Notes: generated by a model from the sequence alone, not told the origin. A DNA stretch of 64,000 nucleotides from Rhodococcus sp. IEGM 1409 (GCF_030056735.1 NZ_JASHKN010000007.1:172092-236091); one strand, 5' to 3'. Numbered from the stretch's first letter, positions 1 to 10,500 are shown. Numbers and translations: made by a program.

Positions 1-1684
1 TGCGCGCCGCGGCCTCCTCCACCTCGCCACCGTCGCCGCTCTCGGCTTTGCCGGCGATCTTCAACGCAGTGTCGTAGGTTTGGTAGCCCTTGAGCACGTC
101 GAGGATGTAGCCCTCCTCGATCGCTTGGCGCATCGAGTAGAGGTGGAACGAGGTCGGCTTCCCGTCAGGCCCCATACGGCCGAACAGCTCGAGGGTCTTG
201 TTCTTCGGCGTCGCGGTGAACGCGAGGTAGGAGATGTTCTCCGACTCAGCCCGCTCGGTCATCTCCGCAGCGAGGTGCGCCTCGACGTCGACCTCACCGC
301 CATCCTCGATTGCTTTGACCTCTTCCGCTGTCAGGACGGCTTTAAGCTTGGAGGAGATCTGGCCGGACTGCGAGGAATGCGCCTCGTCGGCGATCACCGC
401 GAACCGCCGGCCCTTGAGCGAGGAGTCCTTGCTGATCTCGTCGAGCGCGAAAGGGAAGGTTTGCACCGTCACCGCGATGATCAACTCCCCGTTCTTCAAC
501 GCGGTTGCCAGCAGCCCGGATTTCGACTTCGCCCCCGCCTTGCGGACGTCCTCCGGGCTGATCGTGGCCACGATCTTCCCCGATCCGTCGATCTGCCGGA
601 TCGCGTCCTGGAGTTGCCCGTCGAGCACGGTGCGGTCCACGACCACGACCACCGAGTCGAAGACCTTCTCGTTGTTGACGTGCAGCCGCGCAAGTCGGTG
701 TGCGGTCCAGGCGATGGTGTTCGTCTTCCCCGACCCCGCCGAGTGCTCGATCAGGTACCGCTGCCCCACCCCCTCCTCGCACACGGCGGCCACGATGTTT
801 GTCACGGCTTCCCACTGATGGAACCGAGGGAAGAGGATGCTCGTCCGCGACACCGATGTCCCGGTCGCGACGTCCCATTCCTGCTTGGTCTCGACGATCA
901 TCAGCCGGCCGATGATGGTGAGCCAGGCGTCCTTGTCCCAGATTCGCTCCCACAGGTACGCCGTTGCCGACTGCCCGCCCTCGGCCGGTGGGTTCCCCGC
1001 GCCGCCCTTGCACCCAATGTTGAACGGCAAAAAGTGGGTCTTCTCGCCCTCAAGCCGGGTGGTCATCGCAGCCAGGTCGTTGGAGACCGCGAAGTGCACT
1101 AGCGCCCGATGCCCGAACGACAGCAGCGGCTCCGGGCGGCCGTTAGTCAGCGGATGCCGGTCCTTGCGGTACTGGTTGATCGCCTCGTCAACAGACTGGG
1201 TGAAGTCGGTCTTCAACTCGACAGTGGCGACCGGGATCCCGTTGACGAAAAAGACCAGGTCGATGCTGCGTTGGTCGGCGGTGGAGAAGTGCACCTGCCG
1301 CATCACCCGTACCCGCATCGCCGCGTACTGCTCGCTGGTGGTCGCGTTCAGGCTGGTCTCGGGGCGGAACTGTGCCATCTTCAACCGGCCACCGCCGATG
1401 TACTGCACCCCGTTACGCAGGATGTTCAGTGTCCCACCGCCGTGTTCGAGGGGCTTGTCGAGGGCCGCGGTCAGCACGTCGAGGAACTTCGCCTGCGACC
1501 CCGCGGCCTTCAACGCCTTCTCGGACGCCACCTGCTGCGTCTGCTCCAGCCAGGCAACCATGTCCTCGGGGAAAAGCGCCCGCTCCCTGTCGTAGCCGGC
1601 GTCGCTCGCCGAGTACAGCCACCCGTGGGACTCCAGATACGCACAGATCTCGGACTCGAAGACGACTTCGTTGTGATCGGACAT
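1..1684 (-). CDS. hsdR: Type I restriction enzyme R subunit (HsdR), 3' end outside window
   Basis: ATP-dependent DNA translocase and endonuclease subunit of a type I restriction complex; about 561 N-terminal codons are visible and the rest lies before base 1. An endonuclease-like patch (IDLVFF...ATVELKT, Asp142, Glu156 and Lys158) fits the PD-ExK nuclease fold. It is followed by superfamily 2 helicase motifs: Walker A GSGKT near residue 315, DEAH near residue 430 and the TATPKN motif near residue 490. The ATG at 1684 overlaps the hsdS stop as TGATG, so translation is probably coupled. Both nuclease and motor motifs are intact in the visible part, so restriction activity is plausible, but the C-terminal half cannot be judged. 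Confidence 0.95.
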   Translation of the reverse strand, partial: MSDHNEVVFESEICAYLESHGWLYSASDAGYDRERALFPEDMVAWLEQTQQVASEKALKAAGSQAKFLDVLTAALDKPLEHGGGTLNILRNGVQYIGGGRLKMAQFRPETSLNATTSEQYAAMRVRVMRQVHFSTADQRSIDLVFFVNGIPVATVELKTDFTQSVDEAINQYRKDRHPLTNGRPEPLLSFGHRALVHFAVSNDLAAMTTRLEGEKTHFLPFNIGCKGGAGNPPAEGGQSATAYLWERIWDKDAWLTIIGRLMIVETKQEWDVATGTSVSRTSILFPRFHQWEAVTNIVAAVCEEGVGQRYLIEHSAGSGKTNTIAWTAHRLARLHVNNEKVFDSVVVVVDRTVLDGQLQDAIRQIDGSGKIVATISPEDVRKAGAKSKSGLLATALKNGELIIAVTVQTFPFALDEISKDSSLKGRRFAVIADEAHSSQSGQISSKLKAVLTAEEVKAIEDGGEVDVEAHLAAEMTERAESENISYLAFTATPKNKTLELFGRMGPDGKPTSFHLYSMRQAIEEGYILDVLKGYQTYDTALKIAGKAESGDGGEVEEAAAR

Positions 1685-2943
1685 CACACCATCTCCCGTA
1701 CGTCGATTTGCCCCGCCACCGCTGCCGTGATCAACGCCGAACGACGCTCTTTCGAGAGCTCGATCAACCGCTCAGACTCTTCGATGAGCGTGTCGTTCTT
1801 CGCGGTCTGCTCGTCGAGGTACGCCGCAATCTGATGCTGCTCATCGGTCGGTGGCAGCGCCACCCGCATCTGAGCAAGGTGGGTCGGGCCGAAGTGCTGG
1901 ATCGTCGAACCGGTCTTGAGCGAATCAACTTGGTCAATGAACTCTCCCGACACGACGAACCAGCGGATGAAGTCCTTGTGCATGCGCCCAGGCTTGATCC
2001 GGATGATCCCTGTGTAAGGTACCGCTCCGGCTGTTTCCTCAGTTACCTCGGAGACGGTCCCCATGCTTGCGCTCGCGCTGATGAGTAGATCTCCGCGATC
2101 GACCCTGAAGTGTGACCATCGACGGTCAACCTCGTCGGGATCGAGGTAGTTGCAGCCTTCGAGCGTTGATTGAGCCGCTCGCACGCAACTCACCCGTAGC
2201 AGCGGGATGCCCTCGTCTCGGAAGTCCACAGCCATAATGCCCGGGCCCTCTTGGAACGAGATAGTGTAGCGGAGGGGCATTACTTCCCAGTGCGTCGGAA
2301 CTGGTCCAGCACCGGGGAGACCGGAATCCTTGAGCGAAGCGGTCTTGTCTATGCCCCGCGCCACGGCACTTGAGATCGCCGCGCCTCTCCGCTCGCGGAG
2401 CATCTCGATCAAGCGCTGTTGCTCCTCGATGAGCGTGTCGATGCGAACGGTCTCACGGTCGAGGTAATCGGCGATGGTGCGCTGCTCGTCTGCCGACACG
2501 ACGGGGACAGTCATCGACTGCAGGTCGCTGATGTTCAGCCGAGGAGTTCGGACATTCCCGGCCTCCGTGCCACCGATTCCCCGAACCAGGCTCGCCATCG
2601 TAGCCACAGTGAACCCACTGGTGAGGAAATAGTTCAGCCACCGCTTGTCCACTCTCGGGTCTACTCGCAGCACCGCGTAGTCCGGACTAACTATCCCATC
2701 CTCTGGGGCGATGCCGAGCGCGCCCTGGAACGCCCGCATCCGGTTGATAACGAGATCGCCCGCGCGGCAGAGCTTGTATTTGGACAGATCTTCGGACGCC
2801 GCCCGGGTGGTCACATGTGCCGCCTCCCTGCGTCGGACACCCCAGCTGATCGAGACTGACAGGAGCGGAAGGACTCCGGCTTCCACCCCCGCTCGGATGT
2901 CGGATTCCGAGAGCAGCCATTTGAGGCGAACCGAGTCGGTCAT
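1684..2943 (-). CDS. hsdS: Type I restriction-modification specificity subunit (HsdS)
   Basis: DNA-recognition subunit, 419 aa, the usual size for a two-domain HsdS. Two variable target-recognition domains (roughly residues 1-150 and 215-370) are each followed by a conserved helical spacer. The two spacers are visibly related: DEQRTIADYLDRETVRIDTL in the middle and DEQHQIAAYLDEQTAKNDTL near the C-terminus. This is the internal duplication expected of a subunit recognising a bipartite site. The start ATG overlaps the hsdM stop (ATGA at 2940-2943). The target sequence cannot be predicted by reading. No inverted half-copy or alternative hsdS cassette is visible nearby, so there is no sign of phase-variable shuffling here. 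Confidence 0.95.
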   Translation of the reverse strand: MTDSVRLKWLLSESDIRAGVEAGVLPLLSVSISWGVRRREAAHVTTRAASEDLSKYKLCRAGDLVINRMRAFQGALGIAPEDGIVSPDYAVLRVDPRVDKRWLNYFLTSGFTVATMASLVRGIGGTEAGNVRTPRLNISDLQSMTVPVVSADEQRTIADYLDRETVRIDTLIEEQQRLIEMLRERRGAAISSAVARGIDKTASLKDSGLPGAGPVPTHWEVMPLRYTISFQEGPGIMAVDFRDEGIPLLRVSCVRAAQSTLEGCNYLDPDEVDRRWSHFRVDRGDLLISASASMGTVSEVTEETAGAVPYTGIIRIKPGRMHKDFIRWFVVSGEFIDQVDSLKTGSTIQHFGPTHLAQMRVALPPTDEQHQIAAYLDEQTAKNDTLIEESERLIELSKERRSALITAAVAGQIDVREMV

Positions 2944-4685
2944 CCCTCAATCTCCCGCAGTAGATCGAGGATTGTGGCGACCTGCTTCTCTAGATCGGCG
3001 TCGATCTCGGCGAGGGCGCGAGGCGGGGCGTACTTGTAGAAGTGGCGGGTAAAGGGGATCTCGTAGCCGGTCTTGACCTTGGTCCAATCGATCCAGGCGT
3101 CGAGTACGTGAGGCTTCACCTCCGTGTCGAAGTAGGCCTGGATGACCTCGACCTTGCCCGCGGCGCCAGCGGTCGAGCCGCCGTAGATGAACGGGACGTT
3201 CTCGGTGTCGCGCTTCTTCGGGTCCGGCTTGGGCTTACCCTTGCGGTCCACGACCGGATTGCCGTTCTCGTCGAGGAGGTGCCGCTCGACAGTGATGGTC
3301 CAGTGGCCGAACTCGTCGTTCCGCAGCACCTTGGAGTAGTCGGGGTCGGCGTCGGTGAAGTTGGTGTACAGCTTCACGATCTCGGCTCGGTCGGCGTCGC
3401 TGATCTCGCGGCCCTTGGAACCGAGGTTCTTGCGCATCTTGGTCCAGAACGAGGTGCCGTCGATTAGCTGGGTCACGCCCTTGCGGTCGGTGTGCTTGGC
3501 GTTGTCGAGGATCCAGATGTAGGTGGAGATGCCGGTGTTGAAGAACATGTTGGCCGGCAGCGCGACGATGGCCTCGACCAGGTCGTTCTCCAGTAGCCAC
3601 TTGCGGATGTTGGAGGGGCCGGACTCGGCGGCGCCATTGAAGAGGGGCGAGCCGTTCATCACGATGCCGACGCGGCCGCCGCCGTCCTCGGGGGCGCGCA
3701 TCTTGTGGGCCAGGTGGAGAAGGAAGAGCATCTGCCCGTCCGACGTCGACGGGAGGCCAGGGGTGAACCGGCCGTAGGGGCCTGCTTCGTCGCGCTCTTT
3801 CGTGATCGCCTTGGCGTACTGCTTCCAGTCGACGCCGTAGGGCGGGTTCGACATGCAGAAGTCGAAGTGGCGGCCCTTGAACGCGTCGTCGGTGAGGGTG
3901 TTGCCGAATGCGATGTTGGTGGCGTCGTGGCCCTTGGCGAGCAGGTCGGACTTGCAGATCGCGTACGACTGCGAGTTGTATTCCTGGCCGTAGAGGCTTA
4001 GCTTCGCGTCGGGATTCTGCTCTAGGAGGTGTTCCTCGGCCAGGGCGAGCATGCCGCCAGTGCCTGCGGTGGGGTCGTACAGGCTGCGGATGATTCCAGC
4101 CTCGGTCAGGTCTGCGTCCTTCTCGGCGAAGAGCAGGTCGACCAGCAGCCGGATCGCATCACGCGGGGTGTAGTGATCCCCGGAAGTTTCGTTCGCAGCC
4201 TCGTTGAACTTGCGGATTATGTACTCGAACGCATCACCCATGTCGGCGTTGGAGACGGAATCCGGATGTAGGTCGATGGCCTTGAAGGACGTGAGGACCT
4301 CGCGCAGCAGTTCCGACTTCTCCAGAGCGAGGATCTCCTTCTTGAAGTCGAAGTACTCGAACACATCGACATCGGGCGAGAACCGGTCAATGTAGTCGGC
4401 CAGGTTGTCCGCTAGCCCGTCGGCGTCTTTGAGGAGGTTGGCGAACGAGTAGTTCGAGGTGTTGTAGAACGGCCGCCCGGTGGCCTTCTTGACCTCGATC
4501 TTGAGCCGGTTGGGGTTGTCGTACTTCGCGGCCAGCGCGCGCACCGTATCCCGGTCGGGCTCGATGATGCAGTCGAGGCGGCGCAGGATTGTGAGCGGGA
4601 GGATCACGTTGCCGTACTGGTTGGGGCGGTAGGGACCCCGAAGTTGGTCGGCGATCGACCAGATGAAGCTACCGAGGGTGCTCAC
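2940..4685 (-). CDS. hsdM: Type I restriction-modification N6-adenine methyltransferase subunit (HsdM)
   Basis: S-adenosylmethionine-dependent DNA adenine methyltransferase, 581 aa, which pairs with HsdS to modify the recognition sequence. An N-terminal HsdM_N-like helical region (residues 1-135) is followed by the catalytic domain. The SAM-binding motif DPTAGTGG is at 204-211 and the catalytic NPPY at 280-283. The GTG start at 4685 is preceded by AAAGGAG at good spacing. It is the first gene of the hsdM-hsdS-hsdR operon, so the promoter should lie in the long gap at 4686 and beyond. All key residues are present. Confidence 0.96.
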   Translation of the reverse strand: MSTLGSFIWSIADQLRGPYRPNQYGNVILPLTILRRLDCIIEPDRDTVRALAAKYDNPNRLKIEVKKATGRPFYNTSNYSFANLLKDADGLADNLADYIDRFSPDVDVFEYFDFKKEILALEKSELLREVLTSFKAIDLHPDSVSNADMGDAFEYIIRKFNEAANETSGDHYTPRDAIRLLVDLLFAEKDADLTEAGIIRSLYDPTAGTGGMLALAEEHLLEQNPDAKLSLYGQEYNSQSYAICKSDLLAKGHDATNIAFGNTLTDDAFKGRHFDFCMSNPPYGVDWKQYAKAITKERDEAGPYGRFTPGLPSTSDGQMLFLLHLAHKMRAPEDGGGRVGIVMNGSPLFNGAAESGPSNIRKWLLENDLVEAIVALPANMFFNTGISTYIWILDNAKHTDRKGVTQLIDGTSFWTKMRKNLGSKGREISDADRAEIVKLYTNFTDADPDYSKVLRNDEFGHWTITVERHLLDENGNPVVDRKGKPKPDPKKRDTENVPFIYGGSTAGAAGKVEVIQAYFDTEVKPHVLDAWIDWTKVKTGYEIPFTRHFYKYAPPRALAEIDADLEKQVATILDLLREIEG

Positions 4686-5495
4686 AATGCTCCTTTACGA
4701 GGCTCACTCAACGACGAATATTGGACGCGCAGCGCGAGCCCGTGCATGCCGTCCGAACAGGCGGCGCACAGTCTGCGGCAGCAGTCGGTGCGTCACACGA
4801 ACATCATTGCGCACCTCGAGGCCCGCGCGTGCCGCGCGGTCAGCAGGTTCAGCGAATCCGTCGCGGTTGCCTTCCTCGCAGTGAAAGTTCCCTGGCGCCC
4901 CGGTCCGGATACCCGGAGAGTGTGTCTCATTTCCTTGGAATTGAACACCCGGCCGTTCGGGTGTGAGATCGAGATTTGCCCCAGCTCGTCGTGTCTCAGA
5001 AGTACGTACCAAAACTAGCGTCCCAGCATTGTGCAATGTGCCGACTTAAGAGACCGTTCCAGTATGAGTACAGCGACCCACACCGCACACCTCGTAGGTG
5101 ACGCCATCGTCACTATGCGATGCGCTCCAGGATGGCGAGTCCAGTGGCCGAGCTCGGCACCACGGCCAAAGACTTCTCGGGTCATGGCCGCCTATGTGGT
5201 GTGGACCATCTTGCGGACTTTATGCAGATTGCTGATTTCGGAAAAGACCATATGTGGCCGAAGTAATTAGACTTCCTGGAACGCTCAAGACAACTACCTT
5301 CCCAACGGCTGGCCCGTCACCGGGGCGCTACCTGCCGATGTGAAAAAACCCGGCTTGATTCACTGAATCCACCTGATGTCTAAAAACTCCTCCGGCCACC
5401 CCGGTCACCCCCGGTCACTAGTTGGACCCCTGCTGCGAAGGCCGATGGTTCGAAGCATTCGCCCCCTGCTTTCCGTCTACGCGTGTCCGAAATGT
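4686..5495. other. Gap of about 810 bases beside the restriction operon
   Basis: I see no convincing conserved gene. It should contain the hsdM promoter. A 7-bp stem with a 6-nt loop is at 4945-4964 (ACACCCG ... CGGGTGT), a possible operator or hairpin. The part from about 5200 to 5400 is visibly richer in A and T than its surroundings. One short plus-strand frame at 5120-5266 (48 codons, internal ATG at 5132) reads like ordinary protein but has no ribosome-binding site and I do not recognise it. It may be a remnant. No tRNA or integrase is visible. Confidence 0.4.
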
Positions 5496-5512
5496 CGTCC
5501 CCATCGGGGACG
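5496..5512 (-). terminator. Short hairpin after the dehydrogenase gene
   Basis: A 7-bp stem CGTCCCC / GGGGACG with an ATC loop lies immediately downstream of the minus-strand stop at 5515. There is no clear T tract on the minus strand, so this is a moderate terminator candidate. Confidence 0.45.
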
Positions 5513-5514
5513 CC

Positions 5515-6954
5515 TCAACCCCGCGCCTTCAGCGCCGCCCGCGCGGCATTGAACCCACCCATCCCGTGGACCCCGCCGCCCGGGGGAGTTGCGGACGAGC
5601 AGAGGTACACGCCAGGGACCCCGGTGGCATAGGGGTTGAGCCCAAACCGGGGGCGCGCGATGATCTGCCGCGCAGTGTTCGCCCCCGCGGAGATGTCGCC
5701 ACCCACATAGTTGGGGTTGTACGCCTGCATCTGCGGCACATTGCGCACGTGGACGCCCACGATCCGGTCCCGGAATCCCGGCGCAAAGCGTTCGATCTGA
5801 CTCGTGATCGCATCGGTCGCGTCACCCGGATAGCCATGCGGCACATGCGCATACGCCCACACGGGATGGATGTCTCCGACGGAACGGGAAGGGTCGGCCA
5901 AGAATTGCTGGCCCAACAGAATGAAAGGCTTGTCCGGCATCTGACCCCGAACGGTCTGACGTTCGACAGCAGCAGTTTCCGAAATCGTCCCGGCCAGATG
6001 CAGGGTGCCGGCCTTGCGGGCATGCGGATTCGTCCACGGCACGACGCTTCCGTCGGAATCACCACGCACGGCGTAGTCGACCTTGTAGGCGGCGGTGCCG
6101 TAGCGGAATTTGCGGTAGGCCCGGGCAATGCGATCAGGCTGCCGACCGTCGAGCAGACGCCCGGCCGCGTCGGGGGCGATGTCGAGCATGACGATGTCGT
6201 AGTCGGCGATCTGGGAGTAGTTGGTGACCCAGTTCCCGGTTTCGATGGTGCCACCGAGGCTGCGCAGGATCGATGCGAGCGCCGCAGCAATTGACCCCGA
6301 ACCACCTTGCGCCACAGGCCAACCGTGAGCATGAGCGGCCGCGGTGAGCATCGAGCCGACAGCACTGGAGAGAGGAATGGTCAGCGTCCCGAACATGTGC
6401 GCCGCGACGCCACCGAACAGCGCCCGCGCCTGTGGGGTCTTGAACATCCGAGCGAAACCCGTCGCGGGAAGCAGAGCACCCGTCCCGAAACGGGCGAGCA
6501 TCAGCGGGTGCTTCGGGACGTGCACGATCGGCTGGAAGACGTCCTGCACCAACTCGTCGAAGTTCTCGGCGAGGTATCCGAAGACGTCGAGCCAGCGCTT
6601 ACCGTCGACACCCAGTCCCTCAGCGGTCCGGTTGATATCGCGCCAGAGAACCCCGGCGGTGCCGTCGTCGAGTGGGTGAACCAGATCGATCTCGGGCCAC
6701 AGCCACGTCAGGCCATGCTTGGCGAGCCCGAATTCGCGGTCGAGTTCCTTGAAGTAAGGAGAAGCCAAGGCGGTGGGATGGAAGGCGGAGCAATCGTCGT
6801 GGACGAGTCCGTCGACTATGTACTCGCTGCTGCGGGTGCCGCCGCCGATCTTGTCCGCACCCTCGATGACATGGACGTCGATTCCGGCGCGGGCGAGTTC
6901 GATCGCCGCCGCGAGACCGTTGGGGCCACTGCCCACCACCACTGCTGTCGTCAT
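5515..6954 (-). CDS. FAD-dependent phytoene-desaturase-like oxidoreductase
   Basis: NAD(P)/FAD-dependent dehydrogenase of the carotenoid desaturase/amine oxidase superfamily, 479 aa. The chosen ATG at 6954 puts the dinucleotide-binding motif GSGPNG at residues 8-13, as is usual; a longer frame to 7023 adds 23 unrelated residues. The motif is followed by an acidic ribose-binding residue (IEGADKIGGGTRS), and the C-terminus carries the family's second FAD signature (VYLCSSATPPGGGVHGMGG). No phytoene synthase or other carotenoid gene is adjacent. The substrate is therefore unknown, and this is better called a desaturase-like dehydrogenase than CrtI. It is divergent from gltB. Confidence 0.85.
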   Translation of the reverse strand: MTTAVVVGSGPNGLAAAIELARAGIDVHVIEGADKIGGGTRSSEYIVDGLVHDDCSAFHPTALASPYFKELDREFGLAKHGLTWLWPEIDLVHPLDDGTAGVLWRDINRTAEGLGVDGKRWLDVFGYLAENFDELVQDVFQPIVHVPKHPLMLARFGTGALLPATGFARMFKTPQARALFGGVAAHMFGTLTIPLSSAVGSMLTAAAHAHGWPVAQGGSGSIAAALASILRSLGGTIETGNWVTNYSQIADYDIVMLDIAPDAAGRLLDGRQPDRIARAYRKFRYGTAAYKVDYAVRGDSDGSVVPWTNPHARKAGTLHLAGTISETAAVERQTVRGQMPDKPFILLGQQFLADPSRSVGDIHPVWAYAHVPHGYPGDATDAITSQIERFAPGFRDRIVGVHVRNVPQMQAYNPNYVGGDISAGANTARQIIARPRFGLNPYATGVPGVYLCSSATPPGGGVHGMGGFNAARAALKARG

Positions 6955-7044
6955 TTGCTCTTCGCCACCCGTCTTCTCAGGTGTGAGCCTACGGAAATTA
7001 CAGCGATGGCATTCTGCGAGCAAACAATTCAGGCCTAGACCTTG

Positions 7045-7058
7045 GTTGATCGATCAAC
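7045..7058. promoter_or_regulatory. Perfect 14-bp palindrome upstream of gltB and the dehydrogenase
   Basis: GTTGATCGATCAAC is fully self-complementary. It lies in the 556-bp divergent gap, 91 bp upstream of the dehydrogenase start and about 450 bp upstream of gltB. It looks like a dimeric repressor site of TetR or GntR type; no such regulator gene is adjacent. Confidence 0.5.
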
Positions 7059-7079
7059 TTTTGTTACAGTTCGAGGCGC

Positions 7080-7114
7080 ACTGGCCGCAGCTGATTCTTA
7101 TCGCTGCGGCCAGT
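7080..7114. other. Strong hairpin in the gltB upstream region
   Basis: Two perfect 12-base arms (ACTGGCCGCAGC and GCTGCGGCCAGT) enclose an 11-nt loop, followed on the plus strand by TTGTTGC. It could terminate stray transcription or belong to a long gltB leader. The rest of 7115-7510 contains nothing I can name. Confidence 0.55.
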
Positions 7115-7510
7115 TGTTGCATTCATCGCCTGTCGCGCCTGTTTCCTGCGGATTCGGTATCCTGTGAATCGGAACTTCTCTGCACAGACGCAGCTCCGAA
7201 ATCTGTCGAGGGGCCTTCTGGCTCCCTGCATCGCCGCAGTTCAGAGCAATTATAGGGCTACCTTAGTTGCGCCCGTGCCGGGGTTCTGAATTATCGTTTT
7301 CGTTACACGGTTGACTCACAAAAGTTTCAACCGACCGAAGACTCATGTCGCCGGGTGCCAGAACGCACACCATCGCGTCTGCGCAGGGCGGCTACTTCGG
7401 TGGTACCGATCACATCGTCGTGTCGGTGCTTTGAAGGACTTGCATTGCAAGTTGATGGCCATCAGCGCTGCTGGTCGTCGGTGCATCTTTATGGCATACG
7501 AAGGCTGGGT

Positions 7511-10500
7511 ATGAAGCAACTTCCAGGCCCCCAGGGCCTCTATCACCCGTCCAATGAGCACGACTCCTGTGGAGTCGCATTTGTTGTCGACATGCATGGT
7601 CGCCGCAGCAGGGACATCGTCGAAAAGGCGATCACCGCTCTGGTCAACCTCGAGCATCGCGGCGCTGCCGGATCCGAACCCAACACGGGTGACGGTGCGG
7701 GCATTCTGCTGCAGGTTCCCGACAAGTTCTTCCGAGCTGTCGTGGACTTCGCGCTGCCCGCCGAAGGCGCGTACGCAACCGGTATCGCATTCCTCCCGCA
7801 GGGCGAAGCCGATGCACACGAGGCTGCTGCTGCAGTCGAGAAGATCGTCGTCGAAGAGGGCCTGAAGGTTCTCGGCTGGCGCGAGGTCGGAACAGACGAC
7901 TCCTCGCTCGGCGCACTGGCGCGCGACGCGATGCCGACGTTCCGTCAGATCTTCATCGGCTCCGAGGGTGACAAGTACACCGGCATGGACCTCGAGCGTC
8001 GTGCATACGTAGTGCGTAAGCGCACCGAGCACGAACTCGGCTCCGAAGGCGCCGGCAAGGGTGGCCCGGGTAGCGAGACCGTGTACTTCCCCAGCCTGTC
8101 CGGCCAGACGTTCGTCTACAAGGGCATGCTCACCACCCCGCAGCTCAAGGGTTTCTACCTCGATCTGCAGGACGATCGTGTCGAGAGCGCACTGGGCCTG
8201 GTCCACTCGCGCTTCTCCACCAACACGTTCCCGTCGTGGCCGCTGGCGCACCCGTTCCGCCGGGTCGCTCACAACGGTGAGATCAACACCGTCACCGGCA
8301 ACGAGAACTGGATGCGCGCTCGCGAGTCCCTCATCGACAGCGACGTCTTCGGTGGCCGCGAGAACCTGGACAAGATCTTCCCGATCTGCACCCAGGGCGC
8401 CAGTGACACCGCTCGTTTCGACGAGGTGCTCGAGATGCTGCACCTCGCCGGCCGCAGCCTGCCGCACGCGGTTCTCATGATGATCCCGGAAGCCTGGGAG
8501 AAGCACGAGAGCATGGACCCCGCTCGTCGGGCGTTCTACGAGTACCACTCGGCACTCATGGAGCCCTGGGACGGACCGGCGTCGGTGTGCTTCACCGACG
8601 GCACCGTCATCGGCGCCGTGCTGGACCGCAACGGTCTGCGTCCGTCGCGTCTGTGGATCACCGAAGACGGCCTCGTTGTCATGGCGTCGGAGGTCGGCGT
8701 TCTGCCGATCGATCCGTCCACCGTGGTCCGCAAGGTCCGCCTCCAGCCCGGCCGCATGTTCCTCGTGGACACCGCGCAGGGCCGGGTCATCAGCGACGAC
8801 GAACTCAAGTCCGAACTCGCTGCCGAGCACCCGTACCAGCAGTGGATCGACGAAGGTCTGATCCACATGGACGACCTGCCGGACCGCCCGTACACGTACA
8901 TGTCGCACGAGCGCGTCGTCCTTCGCCAGCAGCTCTTCGGTTTCACCAGCGAAGAGGTCAACCTGCTGGTCAAGCCGATGGCACTCTCCGGTGCCGAGGC
9001 TCTGGGCTCGATGGGTACCGACACTCCGATCGCCGTGCTCTCGTCACGTCCCCGGATGCTGTTCGACTACTTCTCGCAGCTCTTCGCTCAGGTCACCAAC
9101 CCGCCTCTCGACGCGATTCGTGAAGAGGTTGTCACCAGCCTCGGCGCGACCATCGGCCCCGAGGGCGACCTACTGCACCCGAATGCGGACTCCTGCAAGC
9201 AGATTGCGCTCCCGCAGCCGATCCTGCACAACGACGATCTGTCGAAGCTCGTTCACGTCAACGACGACGGCGAATTCCCGGGCTTCCGCAGCGTCGTGAT
9301 CCGCGGCCTGTACCCCGTCAAGGAAGGCGGCGACGGTATCCGTCGTGCGCTCGAGGGCATCAAGTACCAGGTCTCGCAGGCAATCGAGGGTGGCGCACGC
9401 ATCGTCGTGCTCTCGGACCGTGAGTCCACCGAGGATTACGCGCCGATCCCGTCGCTGCTCCTCACCTCGGCTGTGCACCACCACCTGGTTCGTGAGAAGT
9501 CGCGCACCAAGGTCGGCCTCATCGTCGAGGCCGGCGACGCCCGCGAGGTGCACCACATGGCGCTCCTCATCGGCTTCGGTGCCGCAGCGGTCAACCCGTA
9601 CATGGCTTTCGAGACCATCGACGAGTTCCTGCAGAACGGCGAGCTCGAGGGTCTGACCCTCGAGAAGGGCATCGCGAACTACATCAAGGCAGCCGGCAAG
9701 GGTGTCCTGAAGGTGATGTCCAAGATGGGCATCTCGACGCTCGCGTCGTACACCGGTGCTCAGCTGTTCCAGGTCATCGGCCTCTCGCAGGAGCTGACGG
9801 ACGAGTACTTCACCGGTCTGCAGTCGCAGCTCGGTGGCATCGGCCTCGATCAGATCGCGGCCGACGTCCAGTCACGCCACTGCATTGCATACCTGGATCG
9901 CCCGGAAGAGCGCGCTCACCGCGAGCTCGAGGTCGGTGGCGAGTACCAGTGGCGTCGTGAAGGCGAGTACCACCTGTTCAACCCGGACACGGTCTTCAAG
10001 CTCCAGCACGCAACTCGCTCAGGCCAGTACGAGGTGTTCAAGGAGTACACGACCATGGTCAACGACCAGTCGGAGCGCCTTGCTGCTCTGCGTGGTCTGT
10101 TCGACTTCAACATCGGCAAGCGGCCGTCGATCTCGATCGACGAGGTCGAGCCGGCGAGCGAGATCGTCAAGCGTTTCTCGACGGGTGCGATGAGCTACGG
10201 CTCCATCTCCGCCGAGGCTCACGAGACCCTCGCCATCGCGATGAACCGTTTGGGCGCCCGCTCCAATTCCGGTGAGGGCGGCGAACATCCGTCGCGCTTC
10301 ACGCCGGACGAGAACGGCGATCTGCGTCGCAGTGCCATCAAGCAGGTCGCGTCGGGACGCTTCGGTGTCACCTCGCACTACCTGAGCAACTGCACCGACA
10401 TCCAGATCAAGATGGCGCAGGGAGCCAAGCCCGGTGAGGGCGGCCAGCTTCCGGCTCACAAGGTGTACCCGTGGGTGGCCGAGGTTCGGCACTCCACGCC

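Noticed and set aside
1..4685. A new defence island around the restriction genes
   Set aside because: Only hsdM, hsdS and partial hsdR are visible; no further defence genes lie downstream in the window, and the upstream side is outside.
5120..5266. 48-codon plus-strand frame in the restriction-operon gap
   Set aside because: No ribosome-binding site, no known motif and short length; noted in the gap entry only as a possible remnant.
5440..5480. GGTTCGAA resembling a tRNA T-loop
   Set aside because: No acceptor stem, D arm or anticodon arm can be drawn around it.
5515..6954. Carotenoid biosynthesis gene crtI
   Set aside because: FAD motifs fit the superfamily, but no phytoene synthase or other carotenoid gene is near and the match is to broader desaturase-like dehydrogenases.
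7261..7330. Iron-box or nitrogen-regulator site upstream of gltB
   Set aside because: Partial resemblance only (GGCTACCTTAG; GTTAC-N6-GACTC); key bases of known consensus sites are missing.
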